Part shown: piece by piece, positions 16,266-25,381 of the stretch
How positions within the stretch are numbered: position 1 is the stretch's first letter
How the letters are laid out: each line of letters opens with the position of its first letter
Source of the DNA: an uncultured Chloroflexota bacterium
Lineage (GTDB): Bacteria > Chloroflexota > UBA11872 > UBA12225
DNA length: 64,000 nt
NCBI GenBank assembly: GCA_902805635.1
Contig: CADCTC010000018.1
Span: 1 to 64,000 of the forward strand
Direction of reading: 5' to 3'
Position numbers and translations under genes: made by a program
Notes under the pieces: model-generated
The model's database searches: none
Told to the model about the DNA's origin: nothing
The model's input: the letters and a program-made list of their open reading frames with translations, nothing else

Positions 16266-17495
16266 GTGATCAGGCACAGCGCGGCGCGTGAGGCGCCCCA
16301 GGTACCGCGGCGCTTGGCAGCACACGCAGCGTTGCGCCTGGCTATGTCGCTTGCGGCCGGCGCCCTGCTGGCGGCCTGCAGCTTGTCCAACCAGGCGCAC
16401 CCGGCGGCGCAGCCGCCGGCGGGCACGGGCGCCGGAGCGGGAGTGCGCCCGGCCGATGTGGCGGTGCAGCCCACGGTAGTCGTACCGGCGCCCGCGACGG
16501 CGGCGGCACCTACCGTCACGGTCGCGCCGCTACCCACTGCACTTCCCACCGTCGCGCCCACACCCACCGCGCAGCCGCCGCACCCGCTCTCCATCGCGGC
16601 GGCGCGCTCGCGAGACTACCCCGGCAGCGACATGATGGTGGAGCAGACGCTGGCTCCGGGCGCCAACTACGATCGGTTCATCGTGTCGTATCGCACCGAT
16701 GGGCTGAAGAACTTCGCGCTGCTGACCATCCCACGCGGAGCGAAACCGCCGACTGGGTGGCCGGTGATCGTGTTCAACCACGGCTTCATCGCGCCGGCAC
16801 AGTACCGCACCACCGAGCGCTACATCGCCTACACCGACGCCTTCTCGCGCAATGGGTACATGCTGCTGCGCCCGGACTACCGCGGCCACGGGTCGTCGGA
16901 GGGTCAGGCGCGCGGCGGGTACGGGAACGACGACTACGTCACCGACGTGCTCAATGGCTTCAACTCGGTGCGCCGCCACCCGGATGCCGATCCCAACCGG
17001 ATGGCGATGTGGGGCCACTCGATGGGCGGCTACATCACGCTGCGCTCCATGGTCATCTCGCCGGAGGTCAAGGCGGGCGTGATCTGGGGTGGCGTGGTGG
17101 GATCGTACCCGGACTTGCTCTTCAACTGGGGCAACCGTAACCCGCTGGCCGCGCTCACCGCGACGCCGACGACCACCCAACCGGGCCCCTGGCGAACGCA
17201 GCTGCTGCGCTACTACGGCACGCCGGAGCAGAATCCCGGTTTCTGGGCGTCCATCTCCGCGAACACCTACCTACGAGATCTGTCCGGCCCGGTGCAGCTG
17301 CACCACGGCACGGTTGACACAAGCGTGCCGGTGCAGATGTCCATCAACCTGGATCGCCAGATCCGCGAGGTGGGGGGCCACGTGGAGCTCTTCACGTATG
17401 CAGGGGATGATCACGACGTCTCGCGCAACCTCTCCGTGGCGCTCAACCGCTCAGTCGCCTTCTTCGATGCGCACGTGAAGAACCGTTCTACCTAA
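16266..17495 (+). CDS. Lipoprotein alpha/beta hydrolase (S9 peptidase/dienelactone hydrolase-like)
   Basis: A 409-residue secreted hydrolase. GTG 16266 is preceded by GAGCGAGG. The N-terminus is a lipoprotein signal with LLAACS as lipobox. A Pro/Thr/Ala linker of about 70 residues follows before the catalytic domain. The nucleophile elbow is GHSMGGY, the acid lies in HGTVDTSVPV and the His in GDDHDVS. VFNHGFIAP is the usual oxyanion strand. Family members are membrane-anchored acylaminoacyl peptidases or esterases. A short tandem repeat CGGCAGCGCA (16222-16241) lies in the divergent promoter region. Substrate unknown. Confidence 0.87.
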   Translation: MIRHSAAREAPQVPRRLAAHAALRLAMSLAAGALLAACSLSNQAHPAAQPPAGTGAGAGVRPADVAVQPTVVVPAPATAAAPTVTVAPLPTALPTVAPTPTAQPPHPLSIAAARSRDYPGSDMMVEQTLAPGANYDRFIVSYRTDGLKNFALLTIPRGAKPPTGWPVIVFNHGFIAPAQYRTTERYIAYTDAFSRNGYMLLRPDYRGHGSSEGQARGGYGNDDYVTDVLNGFNSVRRHPDADPNRMAMWGHSMGGYITLRSMVISPEVKAGVIWGGVVGSYPDLLFNWGNRNPLAALTATPTTTQPGPWRTQLLRYYGTPEQNPGFWASISANTYLRDLSGPVQLHHGTVDTSVPVQMSINLDRQIREVGGHVELFTYAGDDHDVSRNLSVALNRSVAFFDAHVKNRST

Positions 17496-17668
17496 CCCCC
17501 GGCCCCGCACCTCCACCCCCTGACGCCCTGCGGTCACCTAAAGGGAAGGGGAGGTTCGCAGGCGTTGCTGCCCGGAATAAACGGCGAGTGGGTGCCTCAA
17601 TCCACCATACTCACGACTCGCGGACACAGCGGCCGAGACGGCCGCGTGAGAGTGAGGAGGAACAAAAA

Positions 17669-18721
17669 ATGGCGGTACGATTGGGTTTCGTGGGAGCGGG
17701 CGGGCGGACGGTGCGCGAGTTACTGGACCTGGTCCAGGTTCCGGATGCGGAGATCGCGGCGATGTGCGACATCGACGAGGCGCGCTGCCAGCAGGCGATC
17801 GAACGGGTGCAGAGCCGCACTGCCCAGACGGGGGACGCGGATGCGATGGAGCGGGCCGGCGCACTCAACCCGGCAACCTACAGAGACGTGCGCCGGCTGC
17901 TGGATGGAACTGACGTGGACGCCGTGTACGTCAGCCTGCCGCCGTTCGCGCACGGCGAGATCGAGCACGCCGTCCTGGACGCCAAAAAGCACCTGTTCGT
18001 CGAGAAGCCGGTGGCGATCGACATGGTGACCGCGCGCGAGATCGCCGCGCACGCGCGCGAGGCCGGGGTGATCACCGCGGTGGGCTACCAGTCGCGCTAC
18101 TCCTCGGCGGTGCAGGCGGCGCGCAAGACGCTGGAGGGCGTGCCGATTGGTCTGGCGATCGCCATCCGCATGGGGGGGCTGCCGGGGACGGCATGGTGGC
18201 GTGTGCAGGACCGTTCGGGCGGCATGCTCGTGGAGCAGCACACGCACGGCGTGGACCTAATGCGCTACCTGGTCGGCGAGGTCGAGTCGGTCTTTGCCTA
18301 CGGCAACACGCAGCTGCTGACCGACGTGCCTGACCTGGACATCTTCGACGTGAACTCGGTGGCGGTGCGCTTCGCGGGGGGCGCGGTGGGCTCCATCGTC
18401 AACACGTGCGCGCTGCAGCCGGGGCAGGGCTCGCCGGCCAACGTGGCCGGCTCGGTGCACATCGTGGCGAAGAACATGACGCTGATGGCGGGCGCCGGCT
18501 CGCTGACGGTGATGCGCCCGGAGCGCCAGCAGGAAGAGGTCAGGGCAGAGGGCGACCCGAACCTAGAGATGAACCGTGTGTTCGTGCAGGCCATCCAGAG
18601 CGGCGACCGCAGCGGCATCCTCTCCGACTACGACGACGGCATGCGCACGTTCGAGCTGACCTACGCCTGCCAGCTGTCCGCCGAACGCGGGCAGCCGGTG
18701 ACGCTGGGGCAGGGGTACTGA
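17669..18721 (+). CDS. Gfo/Idh/MocA family oxidoreductase
   Basis: A 350-residue NAD(P)-dependent oxidoreductase. The start is ATG 17669, with GAGGAGG 9 nt upstream; the track start at 17588 is not supported by a ribosome site. The N-terminal fold shows GFVGAGGRT, then the catalytic-region motif VEKPVAIDM. A C-terminal His appears in EQHTHGVDLMRYL. Paralogous to the gene at 12641 but not closely similar. Likely acts on a sugar, inositol or sugar acid. The gene stands alone, with a 421-bp non-coding gap downstream. Confidence 0.88.
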   Translation: MAVRLGFVGAGGRTVRELLDLVQVPDAEIAAMCDIDEARCQQAIERVQSRTAQTGDADAMERAGALNPATYRDVRRLLDGTDVDAVYVSLPPFAHGEIEHAVLDAKKHLFVEKPVAIDMVTAREIAAHAREAGVITAVGYQSRYSSAVQAARKTLEGVPIGLAIAIRMGGLPGTAWWRVQDRSGGMLVEQHTHGVDLMRYLVGEVESVFAYGNTQLLTDVPDLDIFDVNSVAVRFAGGAVGSIVNTCALQPGQGSPANVAGSVHIVAKNMTLMAGAGSLTVMRPERQQEEVRAEGDPNLEMNRVFVQAIQSGDRSGILSDYDDGMRTFELTYACQLSAERGQPVTLGQGY

Positions 18722-19142
18722 GCCGCTGGCGAGCACATCCGAACAGCGAAGGCCCTGTGGGCCTCCTTTCTTGGCCTGATAGTCGTTACCCCGGGCGGCT
18801 CTTATTGTGTCCCAATGTGTCCTTTTGTGTCCCTGCCCACACGGTGGAAGGTACAAAGGCACTGTAGTCCCTCTGCGGCTGTGGAGGTGCGGAGGGCGCC
18901 GGCTGCTGTACCGCCGGCTGACATAGCGCGACCTCTCCCGTAGATATAGAGCGGCAGAGCCGGGCAGATTTTCGGGGCAGTTTGGTCTCACCGTGGGCGT
19001 TCCGTAGCTGGCCAGCGGGTCGCGTCGTCCTCCGCCGGTCTTGCGCCAAGCGCGGGCGGACGATGGCATGGGGCGTCTACGATAGGGCGGCATGATCGAG
19101 AGCGAGAGTGGCGACGGCTAAGGCGCTGCGGGCGCGGTATAT
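18722..19142. other. 421-bp intergenic region with no gene
   Basis: No ORF here has protein-like composition. The region holds the 10-bp tandem repeat described separately. Nothing else is recognised. Confidence 0.5.
18806..18835. repeat. Three 10-bp tandem repeats of TGTGTCCNNN
   Basis: TGTGTCCCAA, TGTGTCCTTT and TGTGTCCCTG follow each other without gap, giving 7-bp identical cores once per helical turn. The same unit occurs twice at 49797-49816, again between genes. The exact 10-bp phase is what a cooperative DNA-binding protein would use. Confidence 0.65.
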
Positions 19143-20004
19143 GTGCCTGACGCGAATCAGCTGCAGGCGATGGCCGAGCGGCACGATCTGGGCACGCTGA
19201 CCGACTGGCGCAAGCTGGAGGGCGGCATCGTCAACCCGGTGCTGCTGCTCGATACGGCCGCCGGGCAGGCGGTGCTCAAGATGAATACCCGTGAGCCCGA
19301 GTACCCGACGGTGGTGAAGGAGGCGTGGGTGCTGGGCCTGGTTGGCCGCGCCGTCTCGGAGCGATCTGCACGCGGTGCCGGTGCCGGGTGCCCTATACGG
19401 TGATTGGAATGCCGCACGCGACTCTTTGGGCGCGGACGAGGACTGGCGCGAGCACGTGGCGCGCGCGGGAGCAGAAGCGCTGAAGCGCGCGTGCGCGACG
19501 GGTGCGCTGGGGAAAGAGCTCGCGCGGGAGGTGGAACGCTGGCTGGCGTGACACCTGGAGGTGGCCCCGCGGCGGCCGCGGCGGGTGCTGCTGCACCACG
19601 ACCTGTCGCTGTGGAATGCGCTGGTCAGGCCGCGCACCGCGCCGGCAGGGGCAGCGAGAGAGCCGGATGGCCCGGACGGCTGGGAGGTGGCGGCGATCAT
19701 CGACTTCGAGTGGTGTGGAGTCGGGTCGGCTGCTTCCGAGTTCTCCACCGTGATGAAGTCCATGGGCGACTGCATGCACCCGCCGGCGTTCTGGGAGGCG
19801 TACCTGGACGGCGGCCGGCCGGACGCGGCGTTCGCGCGGGAGGGGACGTACCACACTATGCTCTACCGGCTGACGCTGACCAACGTGGCGCCCAAACATT
19901 GGGGAGCCGCCGCGGTACGTCGCCAGGTGAATGAGGTCGAGCGGCTGCTGAAGGGTGCGCCGGCCTGGGCCTTCAAGGACGTGGACGGCGCCGGACTGGC
20001 GTGA
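19143..20004 (+). pseudogene. Broken APH/fructosamine-kinase-like phosphotransferase
   Basis: Three pieces together resemble an aminoglycoside phosphotransferase-family kinase. Piece 1 (19143 to about 19340) has the nucleotide-binding start, including AVLKMNTREPEY with the ATP Lys. Piece 2 is in another frame and carries LYGDWNAARDSLG. An in-frame TGA stands at 19549-19551. Piece 3 in the same frame as piece 2 has the catalytic loop LLHHDLSLWNALV and metal-binding IIDFEWCGVG. So there is one frameshift (probably with lost sequence before VPVPGALYGD) and one nonsense codon. The catalytic loop reads HHDLxxxN instead of HGDLxxxN. The intact protein would have phosphorylated a small molecule, unknown which. 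Confidence 0.72.
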
Positions 20005-20062
20005 GGGCCTGGTGGCGTGAGCGACCGGGACTGAGGCTGCGCCGAAATGCCGGGCGCAGGTG

Positions 20063-20665
20063 TCAGCGCAGGCGCGCTGCGGCAAGCGGCGGCAGCGGAG
20101 TGACCTTCTTGCCGGTGAGGAAGCGGGCCGCCACGCCGCCGCCCGCGAAGCCGAAGAGGTGGCCTTCCCAGGAGATGCCTGACCGGGTGGGGAGCACGCC
20201 CCACAGGGCGCCGCCGTAGAGAAAGCCGGCGACGAGCGCGAGGATGACGGCGGTGGGGCTGCGCTCCCGCCAGGCGCGGACCAGCAGGTAACCCAGGTAG
20301 CCGAAGACGACGCCACTGGCGCCGACGTGGATGGTGCCGGGGCGAGCGAACAGCCAGACGCCCAGGCCACCTAGCAGCGTGACGATGGCGGTGACCAGGA
20401 AGAAGTCGAGGCTCTGGCGCAGGATGACCAGCCACCCGAGCACGAACAGCGGCGCGGTATTGGCTATCAGGTGGGCGAACCCGCCGTGCAGGAACGGCGC
20501 GAGCACGATGCCCCACAGCCAGGATGCCTCGCGCGGACGGATGCCCAGCCGGTCCAGGCTGCCGCCCAGGAGCAGCTGGTCCACCACCTCGCTGAGCCAG
20601 ATCAGGCTGATGAACCCCACCAGCGCGCCCAGGCGCGCCTTCCCTTCCGCCACCAGCGTCTGCAC
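20063..20665 (-). CDS. Rhomboid-family intramembrane serine protease
   Basis: A 200-residue, six-helix rhomboid protease. The catalytic Ser is in HVGASGVVFG and the partner His in SWEGHLFGFAGG. The conserved HLIANTAPLF of TM2 is present. Rhomboids cut single-pass membrane substrates inside the bilayer. The start is GTG 20665 with AGAGGA upstream. The last 15 residues are basic and cytoplasmic. Convergent with the APH pseudogene. All key catalytic features are seen, so activity is likely. Confidence 0.92.
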   Translation of the reverse strand: MQTLVAEGKARLGALVGFISLIWLSEVVDQLLLGGSLDRLGIRPREASWLWGIVLAPFLHGGFAHLIANTAPLFVLGWLVILRQSLDFFLVTAIVTLLGGLGVWLFARPGTIHVGASGVVFGYLGYLLVRAWRERSPTAVILALVAGFLYGGALWGVLPTRSGISWEGHLFGFAGGGVAARFLTGKKVTPLPPLAAARLR

Positions 20666-20724
20666 GGTTGGTCCTCTTGTATCAGTACGACGGCAGCGCG
20701 GTGCGTGTTACACAGCCGGTCGGC

Positions 20725-22137
20725 TTAGCCGACTGACACGACTGGCTCAGGGAGTGGGTGGTGGATCTCGGCCAGCCGGTAGCCGAAGCCGGGGCCGCGC
20801 ACGGTGGAGAGGTCCACCTGGCCGCCGCGGCGGCGGTAGATGCCGGGGTGGACGGCGGCCTCGGCGTTGGAGGCTTCGGGGTAGAACTGCATGCCGTTGG
20901 TCTCCACGCCCATGATGGTGCCGGCGTGGGCGGCCAGCAGCACGTGGGGCACCTGCGCCAGCATCGGATTGGTCAGGTCCTGGACCATCAGCGTCATGCC
21001 GTGCGCCCTGGCCCAGCACAGGCTGAGCAGCGCCCCCGTCTGCGTCTTGCACGTCTTGAGCGCCACGCCGGTCCAGCCCAGCTCGCGCCCCAGCTTCACC
21101 AGCCGCCAGTCGTGCGCGCTCTCGTCCATGAAGAGCGGCTTGCGCGCTGAGACGCTGTGCACGTCTATGCGGTCCTCTTCCAGCTCATAGGGGAAGGGCT
21201 GCTCGACGTACAGGATCATGCCGTACGTGCGCGGGTGCTCCCACAGCAGGCGGTCGAGGATCTGATTGACGTAGGCGGGGTCGGTGACGGTGCAGTTGAA
21301 GTCGGTGGTCAGCCAGTCCACGCCCTCCTCCTCCGCGATCTGCCCCACCATCACCAGGCGCTGGTAGTCCCACGCCGCGTCGTTGCCGCGCAGCTTCACC
21401 TTGAGGCACTTGAGGGCGTCGCGCCGGATCCAGTCGCGCAGCAGCACGGGGTAGCCGTCGTCGGGCTCGCTGCCGTCCAGCTCGTCGGGCGTGATGGGGT
21501 CCTTACCGCCCACCAGGTGCCAGGCGGGCAGCGCCTGCGGGCGGGGCGTCACCAGGAAGTCCGCGGGGTACTTCCCGGCGAACGAGACGTCCACGTCCGC
21601 GGCGGGCGTGAGGAATGCCGCCAGGTCGGTGGTGAGGAAGTCGGGTGTGTACGTCTGGTACACCGGCACGCCCACCAGCTGGCCGTAGGCGTCGTGCAAT
21701 GCGATGTCGAATGCCGAGCAGCACACCAGCGCCGCCAGGTAGGGCATCGGCTCGGCCATGCCGTGGCGGGCGCGGCGCGCGTTGAAGTCCGCCAGCAACT
21801 CCGGCAGCCGCTCTTCCAGGAAGGCGTGCCCCACCTCCAGCGCGTGGCCGCTCGTCTCGTGCTTGCCCCACGCCAGCGCCAGGCCGGTGCAGAACGCCTT
21901 GAGCGCCTCGTGGCGCTCCTCGTACGGTAGGCTGCTCGGCCAGACCCACTGCACGGAGAGCGGAGTCTCGCCCCAGCCCTCGGCGGTGCTGCCGTCAGCA
22001 GCGGCCACGCGCAGCCGCACGCGGGCGCAGGTCACGGAGGTCAGGGTTTCGGTGCCGAACTTGAGCGGCACGCGAGTTTCTACCGGCAGGAAGTACAGTG
22101 CTGCGCCGGTGACGTGGATGTCGGTGGGTTTCGCCAT
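20725..22137 (-). CDS. Enolase-superfamily enzyme (MLE-type)
   Basis: A 470-residue member of the mandelate racemase/muconate lactonizing enzyme superfamily. Metal ligands are visible in TTDFNCT, YVEQPFPY and MDESAHD. The KxK base is in CLKVKLRG, and ALKTCKTQTG supplies the second Lys expected for the MLE subgroup, with no His-Asp dyad. The protein is longer than usual (about 380 residues) because of an insertion between the capping domain and the barrel (GGKDPITPDELDG region). The reaction is likely an acid-sugar dehydration, racemisation or cycloisomerisation. A GTCGGCT/AGCCGAC dyad overlaps its stop codon (20719-20733) and may help end transcription. Confidence 0.85.
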   Translation of the reverse strand: MAKPTDIHVTGAALYFLPVETRVPLKFGTETLTSVTCARVRLRVAAADGSTAEGWGETPLSVQWVWPSSLPYEERHEALKAFCTGLALAWGKHETSGHALEVGHAFLEERLPELLADFNARRARHGMAEPMPYLAALVCCSAFDIALHDAYGQLVGVPVYQTYTPDFLTTDLAAFLTPAADVDVSFAGKYPADFLVTPRPQALPAWHLVGGKDPITPDELDGSEPDDGYPVLLRDWIRRDALKCLKVKLRGNDAAWDYQRLVMVGQIAEEEGVDWLTTDFNCTVTDPAYVNQILDRLLWEHPRTYGMILYVEQPFPYELEEDRIDVHSVSARKPLFMDESAHDWRLVKLGRELGWTGVALKTCKTQTGALLSLCWARAHGMTLMVQDLTNPMLAQVPHVLLAAHAGTIMGVETNGMQFYPEASNAEAAVHPGIYRRRGGQVDLSTVRGPGFGYRLAEIHHPLPEPVVSVG

Positions 22138-22185
22138 GCGTCTGTTGGTGATAGCCTATCAGCGGAGCACCAGGAGCATCTTCTC

Positions 22186-22455
22186 ATGAGCCGCTTCATC
22201 CGCGTACAGCTTGAGGTCGACCGAGAAGCGCTGACCGACGCGTACCTGGCGTACGTGACCGATCCGCGCCCGTCGCGCAACGAGCACCACCAGGAGGTGC
22301 TGGAGGAAGGCCCCATCCCTCAGGCGTGCCTGGAGGCGATGGTGCTGGACGGCGTGGACGACCGGCGGGTGGTGGCCGAGTTCGTGGACTGGTTCGCCCA
22401 GTTCCCGATGGGCAACATCCCCGCCGGCCAGGACTACCTCTCAGCCTGGCACTAG
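22186..22455 (+). CDS. Small hypothetical protein
   Basis: An 89-residue acidic cytoplasmic protein. ATG 22186 has AGGAG 9 nt upstream, which decides this start over the track start at 22114. No membrane segment or signal is seen. The sequence is rich in Asp, Glu, Val and aromatic residues (EFVDWFAQFPMGN). No family is recognised. It stands 48 bp from the divergent enolase-superfamily gene and its stop overlaps the convergent AKR gene by 4 nt. Confidence 0.6.
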   Translation: MSRFIRVQLEVDREALTDAYLAYVTDPRPSRNEHHQEVLEEGPIPQACLEAMVLDGVDDRRVVAEFVDWFAQFPMGNIPAGQDYLSAWH

Positions 22456-23408
22456 GCCGGTGTAGGTGCTTCCTCAGCGATCAGTCCTTCCTCCCTGAGT
22501 GAGGCCCACAGGGCCGCGGGCACGGCGTGGCGGGCCATCCGCTCGTTCTCTTCCAGCTCGGCGACTGAGCGGACGCCGGTGAGCACTGTCGCGACGGCGG
22601 GATGCGCCGCCGGGAACTGGATGGCGGCGGCCATCAGCGGCGTATCGTGGCGGTCGCAAACCGCCTTGAGGCGCTGCGCCTTTTCCACCCATTCGGGCGC
22701 GGCGGGCCGGTAGTTGAAGTTGGCGCCCGGCACGGGGTTGGTCAGGATGCCGCTGTTGTAGACGCCGCCGATGTAGAGGCTGATGCGCTTCTCCACGCAC
22801 AGTGGCAGCAGCTCGGGCAAGGCGGTGGCGTTGTCGAGCAGCGTGTAGCGGCCGGCCAGCAGGAAGGCGTCGAAGTTTCCTTCGCGTGCGAAGCGTGCCT
22901 CCATGGCCGCCTGGTTCATCCCTGCGCCTACGGCGCTGATAGTCCCCTCGCTGCGCAGGCGGTCGAGCGCGCGATACGCGCCCGCGATGGCATCGTCGTA
23001 GTGCTGGTCGGGGTCGTGGATGTGCAGCACGTCCACTCGATCCAGCCCCAGACGGTCCAGGCTTTCCTCCAGCGAGCGCAGCGTAGCGTCGAAGCTGAAG
23101 TCGAACTGCGGCTTCGCGGCGCCCTGCTCGTCGGGGCGGACCAAGCGCCCGACCTTGGTGGCGACGACAATCTCGTCGCGTGGGAGCTGGCGCAGGGCGG
23201 CGCCCACCCAGCGCTCGGATCTGCCGGCGCCGTACAGCGGCGCGGTGTCGAAGGCGCGGATGCCCAGCGCGAACGCGCGCTGCACGATCTCGTGCGTGGT
23301 CTGCTCGCCGCTCTCCTCCGGCAGCTGGGCGAACGGCGCCCCGCCCAGGCTCAGCCGGCTGACGCGCAGTGGTGTCTTCCCTAGAGGGACTCGCTCTGCC
23401 GGGTCCAT
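22452..23408 (-). CDS. Aldo/keto reductase (D-threo-aldose/L-fucose dehydrogenase-like)
   Basis: A 318-residue AKR. The catalytic residues are seen as Asp/Tyr in FDTAPLYGAG, Lys in VATKVGRL and His in LHIHDPDQH. The HIHDPDQHY stretch and the C-terminal CDRHDTPLMAAAIQFP pattern are typical of the pyridoxal/D-threo-aldose 1-dehydrogenase (AKR15-like) branch. ATG 23408 has AGGAAGG upstream; the track start at 23489 adds 27 residues with no support. Its likely role is oxidation of aldoses to lactones, which would feed the sugar-acid dehydratases in this region (inference). Confidence 0.87.
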   Translation of the reverse strand: MDPAERVPLGKTPLRVSRLSLGGAPFAQLPEESGEQTTHEIVQRAFALGIRAFDTAPLYGAGRSERWVGAALRQLPRDEIVVATKVGRLVRPDEQGAAKPQFDFSFDATLRSLEESLDRLGLDRVDVLHIHDPDQHYDDAIAGAYRALDRLRSEGTISAVGAGMNQAAMEARFAREGNFDAFLLAGRYTLLDNATALPELLPLCVEKRISLYIGGVYNSGILTNPVPGANFNYRPAAPEWVEKAQRLKAVCDRHDTPLMAAAIQFPAAHPAVATVLTGVRSVAELEENERMARHAVPAALWASLREEGLIAEEAPTPA

Positions 23409-23551
23409 TGCTGTGGTCACGCCTTCCTGGTTGGTGTCGAGAATCGGGGATGTGGGGCTTGCCCGCTCCGGCAACGTGGCGGGAGACAAGTCCCGCGCAC
23501 GTCCGGGTGTCGCGGGATGATACGGAGCAGGCAGGCGCGTTTCAGGAGTGC

Positions 23552-24415
23552 ATGCTCGGCATCCTGCTCGCGCTCAGCTCGGCGGTTTCCTGGGGCAGCG
23601 GCGACTTCCTGTCCGGGCTGCTGGGTCGCCGGCTGCCGCTGCCGACGGTACTGCTGGTTTCGCAGGCGGCCGGCGTGCCGCTGATGCTGGCACTGGCGCT
23701 GTGGCGAGGTGTCCCATCTGATTGGGCGTTCCTGCCGTACGGTGTGCTCGCCTCGTTCACCGGCCTGTGGGGACTGGCCGCGCTTTTCCGTGGTATGGCC
23801 GTGGGGCTGATCAGCATCGTCGCTCCCATCTCCGCCACCGGCGCCGTTATCCCGGTAGTGGTGGGATTACTCACGGGTGAGCGTCCCACGCCGCTGCAGG
23901 GCGCTGGCGTGGCGCTGGCGTTGCTCGGCGTCGCCGTTGCCTCGAGGCCATCAGCGCCTCAAGATGGGGTGGGCGCGACCGGGCACGCGGCTCGCCTCGC
24001 CGCCGGTGCCTCCTTCGGCCTGCTCGCTGCAGCTGGCTTCGGTCTCTATTACGTCGTGCTGCGCTACGCCAGCGACGCTGCGGGACAGGACCCGTATTGG
24101 CCCGTGCTGGTGCAGCGGGCGGTTTCCACTGTCCTTCTGTTGGTGGTTGCCGCCGCGCTGCGTCCGCGCCTGGTGATGTCACCTACCAGTGCCGGCACGC
24201 TAGCGCTTGCGGGAACGCTAGATGTCAGCGCCAATGCGCTCTACGCCGCTGCCAGCACGTCCGGGATTGGCCCGCTGGCGGCGGTGCTCTCGTCGCTGTT
24301 CCCAATCTCGACTATCGCCCTGGCGCGCATGTTCCTGCAGGAGCGCCTCTCCGGCGCACAGGCGTTCGGCGTCGTCAGCGCTCTGGCCGGTGTGGTCCTC
24401 ATCGCGTGGCGGTGA
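23552..24415 (+). CDS. EamA/DMT-family transporter
   Basis: A 287-residue ten-helix protein with two repeated EamA halves. The first starts MLGILLALSSAVSWGSGDFLSG and the second ASFGLLAAAGFGLYYVVLRY. DMT exporters move metabolites, drugs or amino acids out of the cell. I choose ATG 23552, with GGAG just upstream; the track start at 23369 overlaps the AKR gene and is not protein-like. Divergent from the AKR at 23408. Substrate unknown. Confidence 0.85.
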   Translation: MLGILLALSSAVSWGSGDFLSGLLGRRLPLPTVLLVSQAAGVPLMLALALWRGVPSDWAFLPYGVLASFTGLWGLAALFRGMAVGLISIVAPISATGAVIPVVVGLLTGERPTPLQGAGVALALLGVAVASRPSAPQDGVGATGHAARLAAGASFGLLAAAGFGLYYVVLRYASDAAGQDPYWPVLVQRAVSTVLLLVVAAALRPRLVMSPTSAGTLALAGTLDVSANALYAAASTSGIGPLAAVLSSLFPISTIALARMFLQERLSGAQAFGVVSALAGVVLIAWR

Positions 24416-24449
24416 GGGGTCACACGTTGCCACAGCGCGGGCGTGGTGA

Positions 24450-24734
24450 TTAGAACGCACGGGGGCTGTGCACCAGGGCGCCACCCATGGCAATGGGTGA
24501 CGAAAACGCGCCGCGCAGGCTGGCGGTGCCAATGGCGGTGATCAGCTCCCGCAGCTCGTCAGGGCTGAACCTCTTGGGATCGCGCTTCACTAGTGAGAGC
24601 GACTGCGGCGAGAGCGTGCCCGTGCGGTCGATCTCTGCCAGCAGCTGGCCCATGCGGGGGTTGACCGGCTCGCGCACCGGAGCGCCGGGGTGAGCGTACG
24701 TGAGGGAGGAGGCGAACGGGTTCTTCATGGTCAT
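24450..24734 (-). CDS. Small hypothetical protein
   Basis: A 94-residue soluble protein (MTMKNPFASSLTYAHPG...). It has a helix-forming middle (QLLAEIDRTGTLSPQSLSLVKRD) and a conserved-looking KRFSPDELRELI segment. The start may be ATG 24734 or 24728. No family is recognised and no membrane or signal segment is seen. Convergent with the EamA gene. Confidence rests on protein-like composition only. Confidence 0.5.
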   Translation of the reverse strand: MTMKNPFASSLTYAHPGAPVREPVNPRMGQLLAEIDRTGTLSPQSLSLVKRDPKRFSPDELRELITAIGTASLRGAFSSPIAMGGALVHSPRAF

Positions 24735-24922
24735 CAGAATAGGCTGCTTGGGTGAAGGAACCGTTCGCGCCCGGTGAAACGACGGTGGAAACCGGGAAAC
24801 AGGGTGACGTGGATGGGGAATGCCAGTGAGATTGTTGGCGAGAAGACTAGCCAGGTGGCCAGGCGAGGTCTGGCCGGCCGTCCGACGCGGTTAGCGCCGC
24901 TGGCTGCCATGCTTGAGACAGC

Positions 24923-25312
24923 ATGCGCGTGCTCCTCGCCGACGACGACTCAAGCATCCGCTCCGCGCTGCGTCTCTTGCTGGAGCAGGGCCTGGGCTTC
25001 GCCGTGGTAGGGGAGGTGGCAGCCGCCGGCGCGCTGGCCCAGGCTGCCGGGGCCGCCGGCGCTGCCGGGGTGTGTGCGGACGTGGTGCTCGTCGATTGGG
25101 AGCTGCCGGACCTGGACGCGCCGGCACAGCTGGCGGCGCTGAAGCGCGCGCACCCCGCGGTGAAGGTCATCGCGGTAAGCGGGCGCCCGGAAGCCGGCAA
25201 CGCGTCGCTCGCGGCCGGGGCGGACGGTTTCCACTATCGTGGTGACCCACCGGACCGATTGCTGGACGTGCTGGCGTCGATGCGGGCGAACGGTGCGATT
25301 TCCGTGGTCTAG
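24923..25312 (+). CDS. Receiver-only response regulator, atypical
   Basis: A 129-residue CheY-like domain. The acidic pocket (LLADDDSS) and the phospho-acceptor Asp (VLVDWELPDLD) are present, and the signalling Ser is in AVSGRPE. At the position of the invariant Lys the sequence reads FHYRGDPPDRLL, so the Lys seems absent. There is no output domain. It is 69 bp upstream of a NarL-type regulator and sensor kinase, and probably modulates that system. The missing Lys would impair normal phosphorylation switching. Ala/Gly-rich insertion near residues 34-50. Confidence 0.82.
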   Translation: MRVLLADDDSSIRSALRLLLEQGLGFAVVGEVAAAGALAQAAGAAGAAGVCADVVLVDWELPDLDAPAQLAALKRAHPAVKVIAVSGRPEAGNASLAAGADGFHYRGDPPDRLLDVLASMRANGAISVV

Positions 25313-25381
25313 GGTGTCGAATACGCCAGACGGCCCACTGCCCGGCGCCAGGCCCACCAAAGGAGCGATACTTTAGGCGGG

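Noticed and set aside
18563-19093. 176-codon minus-strand ORF in the gap after the Gfo/Idh gene
   Set aside because: Arg/Ser/Pro-rich translation, no start signal, and half antisense to a real gene.
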